From JAWXBA01 sp048499805 (lineage in GTDB: Bacteria > Gemmatimonadota > Gemmatimonadetes > Gemmatimonadales > GWC2-71-9): DNA of 64,000 nucleotides. The position numbers were made by a program, and so were the translations under genes. The DNA is taken from contig JASNZF010000002.1 in NCBI GenBank assembly GCA_048499805.1, positions 496,001 to 560,000 of the forward strand, written 5' to 3'. Shown piece after piece: positions 24,796 through 33,447 of this stretch. The notes beneath the pieces were generated by a model that was not told the DNA's origin, did not search any database, and saw only the letters and a program-made list of their open reading frames with translations. Position 1 is the stretch's first letter, and every line of letters begins with the position of its first letter.

Positions 24796-26187
24796 TCAAC
24801 CCTCCCCATGGGGAGGGATGTCGTACTTCTCAAGGCGGTAGCGTAGAGTGTCTCGGGACAAGCCGAGCAGTTCCGCCGCGCGGGTCTTGTTTCCGCGGGC
24901 TTGCGCCACGGCCTGTTGAATGAGGTCCTTCTCCAACTCCTCCAGGTTGATGCCGCCCGCCGGCAACGCGTAGCCGGGATGAAGATCGAGCGCACGACCA
25001 CCGGGCCGCATCTCCTCCGGGAGGTGGTCGGGCAGTATCTCCAGGCCCTCTTCGAGGATGACCGCGCGCTCGATCACATTCTTCAACTCCCGCACATTGC
25101 CCGGCCACCCGTACCGCTCGAGCATGGCCAGCGCCGGTCGTGCAATCTGCCGCGCGGGACGTCGCATGGCGGTGGTGATCCGGCTCAGGAAATGGTGGGC
25201 CAGCGGGGCCACGTCTTCGGGCCGGTCCCGAAGCGGCGGGATCGTGATCGGTACCACGTTCAGGCGGAAGAACAGGTCCTGCCGGAACGCGCCATCGCGC
25301 ATGGCCTGTTCGAGGTCGCGATTGGTGGACGCGAGCACCCGAACATCCACAGAGATGTCGCGGACCCCGCCAACTCGTTTGAATGTTCGGGTTTCCAGGA
25401 ACCGGAGCAGCTTTGCTTGTGCTCCAGGGGGGAGGTCCCCGATCTCATCCAACAGGACGGTGCCCCGGTCCGCGAGCTCCAGAAGTCCCTGTTTCCGAGC
25501 CTTCGCGTCAGTAAACGCCCCCTTTTCATGGCCGAAGAGCTCGGATTCAAGGAGCGTCTCGGGGAGCGCCGTGCAATTGATTTCGAGGAACGCGAACTCG
25601 CGGCGCGGACTCCGGGCGTGAATGGCTTGAGCGACCACTTCCTTGCCCACTCCACTCTCGCCCCGGAGCAATACCGTGGTGTCGCCGCTCGCAGCCACCT
25701 TGCCTACCAGACCGACGACCCGCTCCATGGCCTCGGAGCGGCCCACGATCTCGCTCCCGGCGAACTGCCACCCGGTTTGGCGCCGCAGGCCGGAAACCGC
25801 GCGCCGCAGGGCACGGGTCTCCAACCCCTTGGCCAGTGTCACGAGGATGTCTTCCAGCTTGGGCGGTTTCTCGAGGAAGTGGTGCGCCCCCAGCTGGACG
25901 GCCTCGACCGCGGTGGCAATGTCTCCATGCGCGCTGAGCATGATCACGATCAAGTCCGGGTCGATTTCCAGAAACTCACGGAGCAGGTCGAGACCGGTGC
26001 CATCCGGCAGCTTGAGGTCGAGGAGGACCGCGTCGGGAGCGTGGCTTGCAAACCGCTCCCGGGCGGCGCCGGCGTCTTCGGCCAGGTCCATGCGGTATCC
26101 CGCCTCGCCAACGTGAGCCTCGAGCCAGACACGGATGAGTCGCTCATCATCGACTACCAGAATGCGCGGTCGCGGGGAACTGCTCAT
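24796..26187 (-). CDS. Sigma54-dependent response regulator (NtrC family)
   Basis: A 463-residue transcription activator. The receiver domain (residues 8-120) has acidic pocket D13-D14 and phospho-acceptor Asp57. The AAA+ domain (about 145-385) has Walker A GESGVGKE, Walker B VLLDEIGDL, and the sigma54-contact loop reading GAFTDA in place of GAFTGA. The C-terminus is a Fis-type HTH (GNKTRAAELLGLSRDTLRYR). The Asp variant of the loop occurs in functional family members, but its effect here is unproven. It overlaps the histidine-kinase gene (ATGA at 26184-26187). ZraR of the zinc-responsive ZraSR system is a family relative; the signal here is unknown, and I found no sigma54 promoter by eye nearby. 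Confidence 0.92.
   Translation of the reverse strand: MSSSPRPRILVVDDERLIRVWLEAHVGEAGYRMDLAEDAGAARERFASHAPDAVLLDLKLPDGTGLDLLREFLEIDPDLIVIMLSAHGDIATAVEAVQLGAHHFLEKPPKLEDILVTLAKGLETRALRRAVSGLRRQTGWQFAGSEIVGRSEAMERVVGLVGKVAASGDTTVLLRGESGVGKEVVAQAIHARSPRREFAFLEINCTALPETLLESELFGHEKGAFTDAKARKQGLLELADRGTVLLDEIGDLPPGAQAKLLRFLETRTFKRVGGVRDISVDVRVLASTNRDLEQAMRDGAFRQDLFFRLNVVPITIPPLRDRPEDVAPLAHHFLSRITTAMRRPARQIARPALAMLERYGWPGNVRELKNVIERAVILEEGLEILPDHLPEEMRPGGRALDLHPGYALPAGGINLEELEKDLIQQAVAQARGNKTRAAELLGLSRDTLRYRLEKYDIPPHGEG
24800..24817. terminator. Perfect palindrome between convergent genes
   Basis: CCCTCCCCATGGGGAGGG is a perfect 18-base palindrome at the end of the response-regulator gene, between it and the SRPBCC gene. 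It could form a bidirectional transcription stop, but no T-run follows closely, so this is weak. Confidence 0.3.
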
Positions 26188-28025
26188 TGTGGTTCCTCGG
26201 TGCTCTCGCTCAAGGGAAGGGCAACGACGAATGTGGTGCCCCCGGTGGGGGATGCTTCCAGGCGAAGGGTGCCACCGTGGCGTGTGACAATGTCGCGGGA
26301 GATCGGGAGCCCAAGACCGGTTCCTGTGTGCTTGGTGCTGAAGAACGGTCGAAACACCTCCTGCTGGTGCTCCGGGGGGATTCCTGGGCCGGTGTCATGA
26401 ACGCCAATCCACGCATCCGGAGCGTGCGCGGCGACCCAGATCTCAATCGTACCGCCGGCGGACATTGCCTCGATGCCGTTGAGGAGCAGGTTCACCAGGA
26501 CTTGGACGATCAACTCTGGGTCCACCTTCACCAGGAGCGGATGGGAGCTCTCCACCACGTGCAGGGAAACATCCGCTTCCGTTGCGCGAGGGGCGGCGAT
26601 GGTCGCGGCACGGGCCACCAAGAGGTTGGCGTCGACAGTGACCTCCCGAAGCTCCGGTGGGCGGGCGTAACGGAGGAGCTGGGTGGTCGTTCGTTCGATC
26701 CGAGTCAACTGCTGCTGGGCCTCGTCCAGGAGGCCTCGCGAAGCATCCTCGGAAGGGATCTTGCGCATCGCGAGCTCGATCGCCCCCCGCACACCGGTCA
26801 GGGGGTTGCGAATCTCATGCGCGATGCCGCTTGCCAATTCACCGACCGTGGCGAGCTGCTGGGCACGCTCCAGTTCTCGGGAGTGCAATTGTGCCACCTC
26901 GTCGCGCGATTGCGCCAGGTGCGCGGTCATCGCATTGAAGGCAGACACCAACGTCCCGATCTCGTCCTGGGAGCCGACGCGCAACGGCGTGGAGTGCTCT
27001 TCGCGTTCCAGTAGCCGGGCAGCCTCTGCCAGGCTGCGCAGTGGAGTGGTGATCGTTCGGGACGCCATCGCGCCGGTGGCCAGAATGGTGAGGCCAAGAA
27101 CGATGCCCCCAAGGATGGCACCGTTGCGCAGGCGGGTGATGGGGGCCAGCGCAAAGTCGATGGGAAGGATCGCCACCAGCGTCCACGGAGCGCCCGCCAG
27201 GGGGACGACCCGGGTCAGCGCCCTGGGATCATCGTCGAGGCGGTGCGTCGCGGACGAATCGAGACCGAGGCGCGTGACGAGCGGGCTCAATTCCTCCACG
27301 GCATGCCGGTGTGTTCCGAACACCGGCTGCCCGTCTGCCTGAAAGACAACAGCCTCGACGCCATCCAGGAGGTGTTCCGGTACGGAGAAGACCCGCCCGA
27401 AGTCGGTGGCTGGTACGTGGCCCTCGATCCAGAGCCCAGGAAGCGCCGACAGGCGCGCGCCAACCAGGTACGCCAGGACCTGGTCCCCGTCACGGTGGAC
27501 GACCACTGAGACCGAGTCCCACGCGCCGGCGGGGCTGAGTGGGGGCCAGTGCGGGGCCGTCTCCTGCAGCGCCACGCTCGCCAGGATGTGCCCGTCGTCG
27601 GTCGTGATGCGAAGGCCGTCAAACACACCGTTCGTCGGCAAGCTGTTGATGAGCAAAGCGGCGAGCCGCGGGGAGGACATCCGGGACACGGCTGTTGGGT
27701 CAGGAAGTTGCCCCGCGATGGTCCGAAGCACGAGATGCTCCCGGTCCAGCTCGGAGGCGAAATGAATCGCCCACGCTGCAGTGACCCCCTCGAGGGCATC
27801 ACGAGACTGTTCCAGGATCGTTGCCCGACTCACGGTGTACCCCACGACACTGGCCGCCGCCAGCGGCAACACCCCAAAGGCCAGCAGCAGCCCGAGGAGC
27901 TTTGTTCGCAGACTGGTCCCTGCTCCTCCACCCAGCTCGGAGGTGGGTGGACGCGCCGTCGGGTGACTCAAGGAACGGTCGCCATGTGCGGATGGCCCCG
28001 GGGAGCGAGGAAGGGAAGGTGCCAT
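26184..28025 (-). CDS. Membrane histidine kinase partnering the sigma54 regulator
   Basis: About 613 residues. A first membrane segment (LLGLLLAFGVLPLAAASVVG) is followed by a periplasmic sensor region of about 270 residues, a second membrane segment (GAILGGIVLGLTILATGAMA), HAMP, a HisKA H-box (GIAHEIRNPLTG) and an HATPase domain (NLLLNGIEAMSAGG, DTGPGIP, FFSTKHTGTGLGLPI). This is the AtoS/ZraS type that pairs with NtrC-like regulators, and the two genes overlap by four bases. No clear ribosome site decides the start: ATG 28025 is used; an ATG at 28112 adds 29 residues but starts beside a small hairpin. The signal sensed is not evident. Confidence 0.9.
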   Translation of the reverse strand: MAPSLPRSPGPSAHGDRSLSHPTARPPTSELGGGAGTSLRTKLLGLLLAFGVLPLAAASVVGYTVSRATILEQSRDALEGVTAAWAIHFASELDREHLVLRTIAGQLPDPTAVSRMSSPRLAALLINSLPTNGVFDGLRITTDDGHILASVALQETAPHWPPLSPAGAWDSVSVVVHRDGDQVLAYLVGARLSALPGLWIEGHVPATDFGRVFSVPEHLLDGVEAVVFQADGQPVFGTHRHAVEELSPLVTRLGLDSSATHRLDDDPRALTRVVPLAGAPWTLVAILPIDFALAPITRLRNGAILGGIVLGLTILATGAMASRTITTPLRSLAEAARLLEREEHSTPLRVGSQDEIGTLVSAFNAMTAHLAQSRDEVAQLHSRELERAQQLATVGELASGIAHEIRNPLTGVRGAIELAMRKIPSEDASRGLLDEAQQQLTRIERTTTQLLRYARPPELREVTVDANLLVARAATIAAPRATEADVSLHVVESSHPLLVKVDPELIVQVLVNLLLNGIEAMSAGGTIEIWVAAHAPDAWIGVHDTGPGIPPEHQQEVFRPFFSTKHTGTGLGLPISRDIVTRHGGTLRLEASPTGGTTFVVALPLSESTEEPQ

Positions 28026-28348
28026 GGAAGATAGGGCGTGCTGGGGTCTACCGGAATATTCGCGCCCGACGGCCGGCGGGTTCCGGGCACCCAGACTCGC
28101 CTGTCTGGGCACCCTTGGCGGCCGGAGGCCAACGGAGGAGTCGTCACCTTGAGGGACGCATGCTGGGGCAGTTCCCCCGTTCCCCGCGGGGGGTGCCCCA
28201 CCGAGGATGCGGTTGGTCCTGACCGTGGCCCCAGGAATGCGGCGCGATGCGGAGTGTGGAGCTCCGATGGCTCGGCGCAGGTCGTGCGGGGGTGCTGGCT
28301 TCGTATGGAGGGCCCGTCGCGTGATCGTCCACCACCTGGGGAAAGTGA

Positions 28349-29536
28349 ATGTCGGAAAAGTGGGATCTCATTGTCGCAGGGGCCGGCCCAGCGGGGAGCA
28401 GGCTGGCGGAGCTGTTGGCCGGGACGGGAATGCGCGTCCTCCTCCTCGATCCGAGGGCACCGTGGGAAAAGCCCTGTGGGGGGGGGCTGACCGGCGCGGC
28501 CCTGGTCAACACCCCGGAATTGCGCGAGCTGACTGGGCAGGCGGAGACCATCCGCGAGGTGCTGACGATTGCGCCCGGTGGGACGAGTGTCGTCGTTCCA
28601 CTCCGACAGCCGTACCTGGTCGTCAGCCGCCTCGCATTGGCCACGTGGGGGATGGAGCGGGCCACCGCAGCGGGAGCGGTACTCCGGCCTGTGGCGGTGA
28701 CCGAGCTGGCGCGCGCGCCGGACGGCTGGAGGGTTACCGATTCGGCCGGTGGTGTGTACCGGGCGAGGTGGCTGGTCGGCGCTGACGGCGCGGCCAGCAG
28801 AGTGCGAGGCCGGGTGGCACCCGGCTTTGTCCCGGAGTTGGCTCCGACTCGGGTGGCGTATCCGGCTCACGGAGCTCCGCCGGGTCGTGCGGTGTTCCAG
28901 TTCTTGCCCCGGGCCAAGGGCTACATCTGGGACTTTCCCAGGCAGGGCCATCATTCGGTCGGCATCGGGGTGGCGCCCCGGACTTTCCGGCGCCCGGCCC
29001 TGGACGACGCGTTGGGTCAGTATCAGGCCGCGGAGAGTGGTGAGCCAGAGATACGAGATCCCCATGGGGGAGCGGTGATCGCTACCTCGGAGTGGATCAA
29101 GGGAGGATTCAGCGACCTGGGCGGTCGCGACTTTGCGCTTCTCGGCGACGCGGCTGGGCTGGCGGATCCCGCCACAGGGGAGGGCATTGACTATGCGCTT
29201 CGATCGGCCGCCCTCGCCGCGCAGGTGTTCAGTTCTGTGGCGGGATTCAGGGGGTACCCTGCGGCGGCCCGCCGCGCATTCGGGCGCGAAATGCGACGGG
29301 CCAGGATGGTCCGGCGCTGGCTCTATCATCCCGCCCTGGCCGACCAGTTGATTCGACGGGCCCGCCGGTCGCCCCGGGTCGCGCTCCTGCTCATGGCGCT
29401 GAGTGATTCGCTCAATGAGCACGGTAGCATTTCCCAGGCGCTGTGGCGCGCGATCAGGGGCAACCTGAAGGAACTCCACGCGGCGCGCATGGTCTGCGAG
29501 TGCCCCGATGGTGATGGGGTATTTCACCCACTCTGA
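28349..29536 (+). CDS. Geranylgeranyl reductase-family flavoprotein
   Basis: A 395-residue FAD-dependent oxidoreductase. The N-terminus has the dinucleotide-binding motif IVAGAGPAGSRLAELLA and the family motif KPCGGGLTG; later come LVGADGAASRVRG and the second FAD motif LLGDAAGLADPATGEGIDYA. Family members reduce double bonds of geranylgeranyl chains in bacteriochlorophyll, menaquinone or archaeal-type lipids. The upstream intergenic region (28113-28348) separates it from the divergent kinase and holds only small GC-rich hairpins. A substrate in menaquinone or an isoprenoid made by neighbours is possible but not shown. Confidence 0.85.
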   Translation: MSEKWDLIVAGAGPAGSRLAELLAGTGMRVLLLDPRAPWEKPCGGGLTGAALVNTPELRELTGQAETIREVLTIAPGGTSVVVPLRQPYLVVSRLALATWGMERATAAGAVLRPVAVTELARAPDGWRVTDSAGGVYRARWLVGADGAASRVRGRVAPGFVPELAPTRVAYPAHGAPPGRAVFQFLPRAKGYIWDFPRQGHHSVGIGVAPRTFRRPALDDALGQYQAAESGEPEIRDPHGGAVIATSEWIKGGFSDLGGRDFALLGDAAGLADPATGEGIDYALRSAALAAQVFSSVAGFRGYPAAARRAFGREMRRARMVRRWLYHPALADQLIRRARRSPRVALLLMALSDSLNEHGSISQALWRAIRGNLKELHAARMVCECPDGDGVFHPL

Positions 29537-29674
29537 TGGTCAGATGGTCCAGCGGTTCTCGGAGTCACGTCGGCGCCGCGAATGAAATGCGCCGTCCTGG
29601 TGGGGAGGCGGCCCTTTGACCTGCGGCATCGAACCTGCCGCGTGTCGAGATGGTTCCAGCAAGGAGTCGGCATC

Positions 29675-32194
29675 ATGAACGCGCCAGCAGTGCTCGAGAA
29701 AAACCGGCTTGCCAGCCAACGCCTCGATCTTGGAGTCGGGGGGCTTTCGTGTGCCGGAGCAGCCGCGCCGCTCGCGGTCCGGATCAAGCGCGTCCCTGGG
29801 GTCAGGGACGCGTTCGTCAATCCCATCACCGAGCGCGCCGTCATCATCTTCGACCCGGGAGTGGTCGGGGCCGAGGAGGTGGTGCATGAGGTCGCCGCAG
29901 CAGGGGCGGAGGACTTGGGTCGTACCATGGCCCGATGGCATCTGCAGATCGGCGGAGTCACCTGTGGGAGCTGCGTGGAGCGGATTGAGCGAGCGGTGAT
30001 GGCCGTGCCGGGCGTGCATGGCGCGACCGTGAATGTGGCGGCCGACAGCCTGACGGTGGAATACACCCCTCGCCGCACCGACCTGGAGCAGGTGCGTGCG
30101 GTGGTACGGGCAGAGGGCTTTGAGCTGGCCGGGACATCGAGCGGAGCCGCTGGGCGTGCCGGTGAGGGTAGCCAGCCCACCAGCACCACCGACACGGCAT
30201 ACCGTTCCCTGATGCGCAAGTTCTGGTTTGCCGCCGTGATCTCGCTTCCCGTGATCGTGTTCTCGTACCCTGGTCCGTTCGGATTGACCGGTGCCCTCCC
30301 CATGGGGAGCGATCGGCTCAGGCTGGTGTGGGGTGTCCTCGGCGTCTTGACCCTTCCCGTGATGTTCTATGCCGGTCGCGACTTCTTCGTCGGTGCCTGG
30401 TCCGCCTTCCGGCACCGGACCGCCGACATGAACACCCTGATCGCCACGGGTATCTCGGCAGCCTGGATCTACTCAACGGTCGCCATCATGGTACCCGGGC
30501 TCTTCCCGAGCGCCGAGCTGGCCGAGGTGTTCTATGACGTGACCGCCGTGGTGGTGGCGCTCGTGGTGTTGGGCCAGGCGCTGGAGGTGAGGGCCAAGGG
30601 CCGCTCCTCCGAGGCCATCAAGAAACTGATCGGGCTCCAGCCGAGGACCGCCCTCGTCATCCGCGGCGACCAGGAATTACAGGTGCCGGTGCAGGAGGTC
30701 GTGGAAGGCGACCTGGTGGTGGTCCGCCCAGGGGAGCGCGTGCCGGTGGACGGCGAGATCGTCGCGGGTAGCTCGGCCCTGGACGAGTCCATGGTGACCG
30801 GGGAGTCTCTGCCGGTAGAAAAGGGCGTCGGGGACACCGTCATCGGCGCCACCATCAACAAGACCGGCAGCTTTCGATTTGCAGCCACCAAGGTTGGCAA
30901 GGACACCGTCCTGAGTCAGATCATTCAGATGGTGGAACAGGCGCAGGGCTCCAAAGCACCCATCCAACGCGTGGTGGACCGGGTGTCCAGCTACTTCACC
31001 CCCGCGGTGGTCATTCTCGCCATCTTGGGATTCATGGCCTGGTACACCTTCGGCCCCGCCCCCGCCCTCGTCTATGCGCTGATCGTCTTTGTCACGGTGC
31101 TGATCATCGCCTGTCCGTGCGCGCTCGGACTGGCCACACCCACGTCGTTGATGGTGGGGGTGGGGAAGGGGGCGGAGCACGGTATCCTGATCCGATCGGG
31201 GCAGGCGCTCGAAACGGCCCACAAGTTGGATACCATCGTGCTCGACAAGACTGGAACAATCACGAAGGGCCATCCCTCGGTGACCGACGTCATCGGACAG
31301 GACGTAGACCAGGATGAGGTCCTCAGGCTCGCGGCCAGCGTGGAACGCAGCTCCGAGCACCCGTTGGGTGAGGCGATTCTCGCCGGCGCCCGGGAGCGGG
31401 GGCTCACCCTCGGTGAACCAACCGACTTCGAGGCGCTTCCCGGGCGTGGAGTCGAGGCAACTGTCGATGGCGGTAGAGTCACCCTCGGCAATCAGCGGCT
31501 GATGGCCGAGCGGGGCTATGGCCTTGGCGATCTGGTAAGGGCTGCTGAGCGGCTGGCTGATGAGGGCAAGACCCCGATGTTCGTGGCCCGCGAGGCCACG
31601 GTGCTCGGTATCGTGGCGGTGGCCGATACGGTGCGGCCGGATTCCAGGCAGGCCATTGATGCCCTCCGCGCGATGGGGATGGAGGTGGTCATGCTGACCG
31701 GTGACAATCAGCGTACCGCCCGAGCCATCGCCCGGCAGGTAGGAGTGGACCGGGTACTTGCCGAGGTGCTGCCCGAAACCAAGGCCGAACAGATCAAGGC
31801 GCTGCAAGCCGAGGGCAAGCGCGTCGGCATGGTGGGGGATGGCATCAACGACGCTCCGGCGCTGGCGCAGGCTGATGTCGGCATCGCCATGGGCACGGGG
31901 ACCGATGTGGCCATCGAGGCCGCCGATATCACCCTCGTCAAGGGCAGCCTGGGGGGCGTCGTCGCCGCGGTGCAGTTGAGTCGGGCCACCATGCGCAACA
32001 TCAAACAGAACCTCTTTGGTGCATTCATCTACAATACGCTTGGCCTGCCGGTGGCGGCGGGGCTGCTCTACCCGGCGTTCGGCATCCTGCTGTCACCGCT
32101 GATCGCCGCGGCGGCCATGGCCTTCAGTTCGGTGACCGTGGTGACCAACGCGAACCGCCTGCGTCGGTTCCAACTGAAGGGAGGTGGCGCATGA
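29675..32194 (+). CDS. copA: Copper-exporting P1B-1 ATPase CopA
   Basis: An 839-residue Cu(I)/Ag(I) exporter. Two N-terminal HMA-like domains are present: the first is degenerate (GGLSCAGAA, second Cys lost), the second intact (GGVTCGSC, Cys97/Cys100). The core has TGES, the metal site CPC (IACPCALGLATP), DKTGTIT, SEHPLGEAI and GDGINDAPAL, then YNTLGLPVAAGLLYP and MAFSSVTVVTNANRLR with the YN and MxxSS residues of the Cu(I) class. The start at 29675 has AAGGAG upstream. The stop overlaps the next gene as ATGA, making copA the head of an operon with a cupredoxin, a YHS protein and further genes. Confidence 0.95.
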   Translation: MNAPAVLEKNRLASQRLDLGVGGLSCAGAAAPLAVRIKRVPGVRDAFVNPITERAVIIFDPGVVGAEEVVHEVAAAGAEDLGRTMARWHLQIGGVTCGSCVERIERAVMAVPGVHGATVNVAADSLTVEYTPRRTDLEQVRAVVRAEGFELAGTSSGAAGRAGEGSQPTSTTDTAYRSLMRKFWFAAVISLPVIVFSYPGPFGLTGALPMGSDRLRLVWGVLGVLTLPVMFYAGRDFFVGAWSAFRHRTADMNTLIATGISAAWIYSTVAIMVPGLFPSAELAEVFYDVTAVVVALVVLGQALEVRAKGRSSEAIKKLIGLQPRTALVIRGDQELQVPVQEVVEGDLVVVRPGERVPVDGEIVAGSSALDESMVTGESLPVEKGVGDTVIGATINKTGSFRFAATKVGKDTVLSQIIQMVEQAQGSKAPIQRVVDRVSSYFTPAVVILAILGFMAWYTFGPAPALVYALIVFVTVLIIACPCALGLATPTSLMVGVGKGAEHGILIRSGQALETAHKLDTIVLDKTGTITKGHPSVTDVIGQDVDQDEVLRLAASVERSSEHPLGEAILAGARERGLTLGEPTDFEALPGRGVEATVDGGRVTLGNQRLMAERGYGLGDLVRAAERLADEGKTPMFVAREATVLGIVAVADTVRPDSRQAIDALRAMGMEVVMLTGDNQRTARAIARQVGVDRVLAEVLPETKAEQIKALQAEGKRVGMVGDGINDAPALAQADVGIAMGTGTDVAIEAADITLVKGSLGGVVAAVQLSRATMRNIKQNLFGAFIYNTLGLPVAAGLLYPAFGILLSPLIAAAAMAFSSVTVVTNANRLRRFQLKGGGA

Positions 32195-32565
32195 CGGTGG
32201 ACACCATCCTGGTGAACCTGCTCGGTCTCGCGCTGAGCGGGTGGATCGTATGGTACTTCTGGTTGTCCTCGAATGCCGGGACCCATGCGGAGATGAGCGG
32301 GGGAATCCAAAGCGCGCTGGTGGTGGTCAAGGGGGGATATACCCCGGATACCATCGTCGTCGAGCGGGGGCGTCCGGTACGGCTGATCTTCCGCCGGGAG
32401 GAGTCAGCGCTCTGCAGCGAACGTGTCGTCATTCCCGGATTCGACCGGAGCGCGATCCTCCCCGAGGGCGAGGAGGTGCCGGTGGAGTTCCTCCCCGCGC
32501 AGAAGGGGGAGTACCCCTTTGCCTGCCAGATGGGAATGCTGCGCGGGCGCATCGTGGTGGACTAG
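32191..32565 (+). CDS. Membrane-anchored cupredoxin-domain protein
   Basis: A 124-residue protein with an N-terminal membrane anchor (ILVNLLGLALSGWIVWYFWL) and a cupredoxin-like domain: YTPDTIVVERGRPVRLIFRR, CSERVVIPGF, and the ligand loop YPFACQMGML. Proteins of this kind sit beside CopA in many bacteria and probably accept or hold exported copper on the outer face of the membrane. It is translationally coupled to copA (ATGA at 32191-32194), and the YHS gene follows after 20 bases. Confidence 0.85.
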   Translation: MTVDTILVNLLGLALSGWIVWYFWLSSNAGTHAEMSGGIQSALVVVKGGYTPDTIVVERGRPVRLIFRREESALCSERVVIPGFDRSAILPEGEEVPVEFLPAQKGEYPFACQMGMLRGRIVVD

Positions 32566-32585
32566 CGACGGAAAGGAGCATCACC

Positions 32586-32747
32586 ATGAAAGTCACCGAT
32601 CCAGTTTGTGGAATGACGTTCGTGCCGGAGAAGGCCGTGGCGAAGGTCGACTACAAGGGCCAGCGCTACTACTTCTGCGCCGACGCCTGCCGGAAGCAAT
32701 TCGAGGCGGAGCCGGAGCGGTATGTGCGTGAGCCGGCTGGTCAGTAG
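32586..32747 (+). CDS. YHS-domain mini-protein
   Basis: A 53-residue single YHS domain: DPVCGMTFVPEKAVAKVDYK then YYFCADACRKQFEAEPERY. The DPVCGM and YFC--C motifs supply three Cys that are thought to bind metal (the TRASH/YHS group, often joined to copper ATPases). GGAAAGGAG precedes the ATG. Here it is a free-standing protein in the copA operon; a second one is at 40897. The next gene starts on the base after its stop. Confidence 0.88.
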   Translation: MKVTDPVCGMTFVPEKAVAKVDYKGQRYYFCADACRKQFEAEPERYVREPAGQ

Positions 32748-33404
32748 ATGGATCCCGCCGTCGCATTGGCCCAGGCCTACCTGCAGCTGAACGGCTACAT
32801 GACGGTCACCGAGTTCCCGATTACCCGGGGCCACGGGCCGGCGGCCACCTCGGTCACCGACATTGACCTGATCGCGTTGCGATTCCCTGGCGCACGGGCG
32901 GTCGGGAACCGTGCGGGGGACGATCCGGCAACCGATCCGGTCCTGCAGGTGCGCGAAGCGACCATGGATCTCCTCATCTGTGAAGTCAAGGAGGGGAAGG
33001 CCCGACTCAATCCCAATCTCAGCCAACGCGACACCCTGACCCAAACCCTCGAAAGGGTGGGGTGCTGTCCGCCCGACCATGTTGCGCACCATGTGGACAG
33101 CCTCCTGCGTCGTGGTGTGGCCAAGATGGACCACCAGGGCGTCCCCTGCCGGGCGCGAATCGCGGTGTTTGCGGGGCGACCAGGCCACCCGCGGCACGCC
33201 TTGGTCGTCCCCTTGGCTCATGCCGCTCGGGAGGTCTGGGAGTTCCTCAGGGTGCACGAGGCGGAATTGCATGCCACGCAGTTCAGTCAACCGGCACTGG
33301 CCCAGCTGGGCTTGTTGGCCAAGCTGGGCCTCTTTCGCCAGGGCAGGGCCGCGCCAGCCAAGTGGACTACCCGGGGAGGCGACTCCCCAAAAGGCAGGGC
33401 GTGA
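32748..33404 (+). CDS. Unknown protein with PD-(D/E)XK nuclease-like pattern
   Basis: A 218-residue protein of no family I can name. The N-terminus (AYLQLNGYMTVTEFPI) is followed by TDIDLIALRFPGA and, after a spacer, MDLLICEVKEGKARLN. The order Asp, then E-x-K on a strand, is the pattern of the PD-(D/E)XK restriction-nuclease fold, with the first helix as usual. It starts one base after the YHS stop, so it belongs to the copA operon. No methylase, helicase or toxin partner is visible. A relic of a relative (start of the same N-terminus) is at 56947. Nuclease activity is inference. Confidence 0.65.
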   Translation: MDPAVALAQAYLQLNGYMTVTEFPITRGHGPAATSVTDIDLIALRFPGARAVGNRAGDDPATDPVLQVREATMDLLICEVKEGKARLNPNLSQRDTLTQTLERVGCCPPDHVAHHVDSLLRRGVAKMDHQGVPCRARIAVFAGRPGHPRHALVVPLAHAAREVWEFLRVHEAELHATQFSQPALAQLGLLAKLGLFRQGRAAPAKWTTRGGDSPKGRA

Positions 33405-33447
33405 ATGGCCGGCTCGGGTGGCGGTTCCGCATGGGGATGAGGTCGTC

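Noticed and set aside
28090..28109. Hairpin CCCAGAC-TCGCCT-GTCTGGG before the sigma54-type kinase gene considered as a terminator
   Set aside because: The stem is only 7 bp, has no T-run and lies in a leader or start region, so nothing supports a function.
21452..29536. Lipid/GAPDH module considered as a carotenoid biosynthesis cluster
   Set aside because: No phytoene synthase or desaturase is present; only a cyclase-domain protein and a reductase-family flavoprotein are seen.
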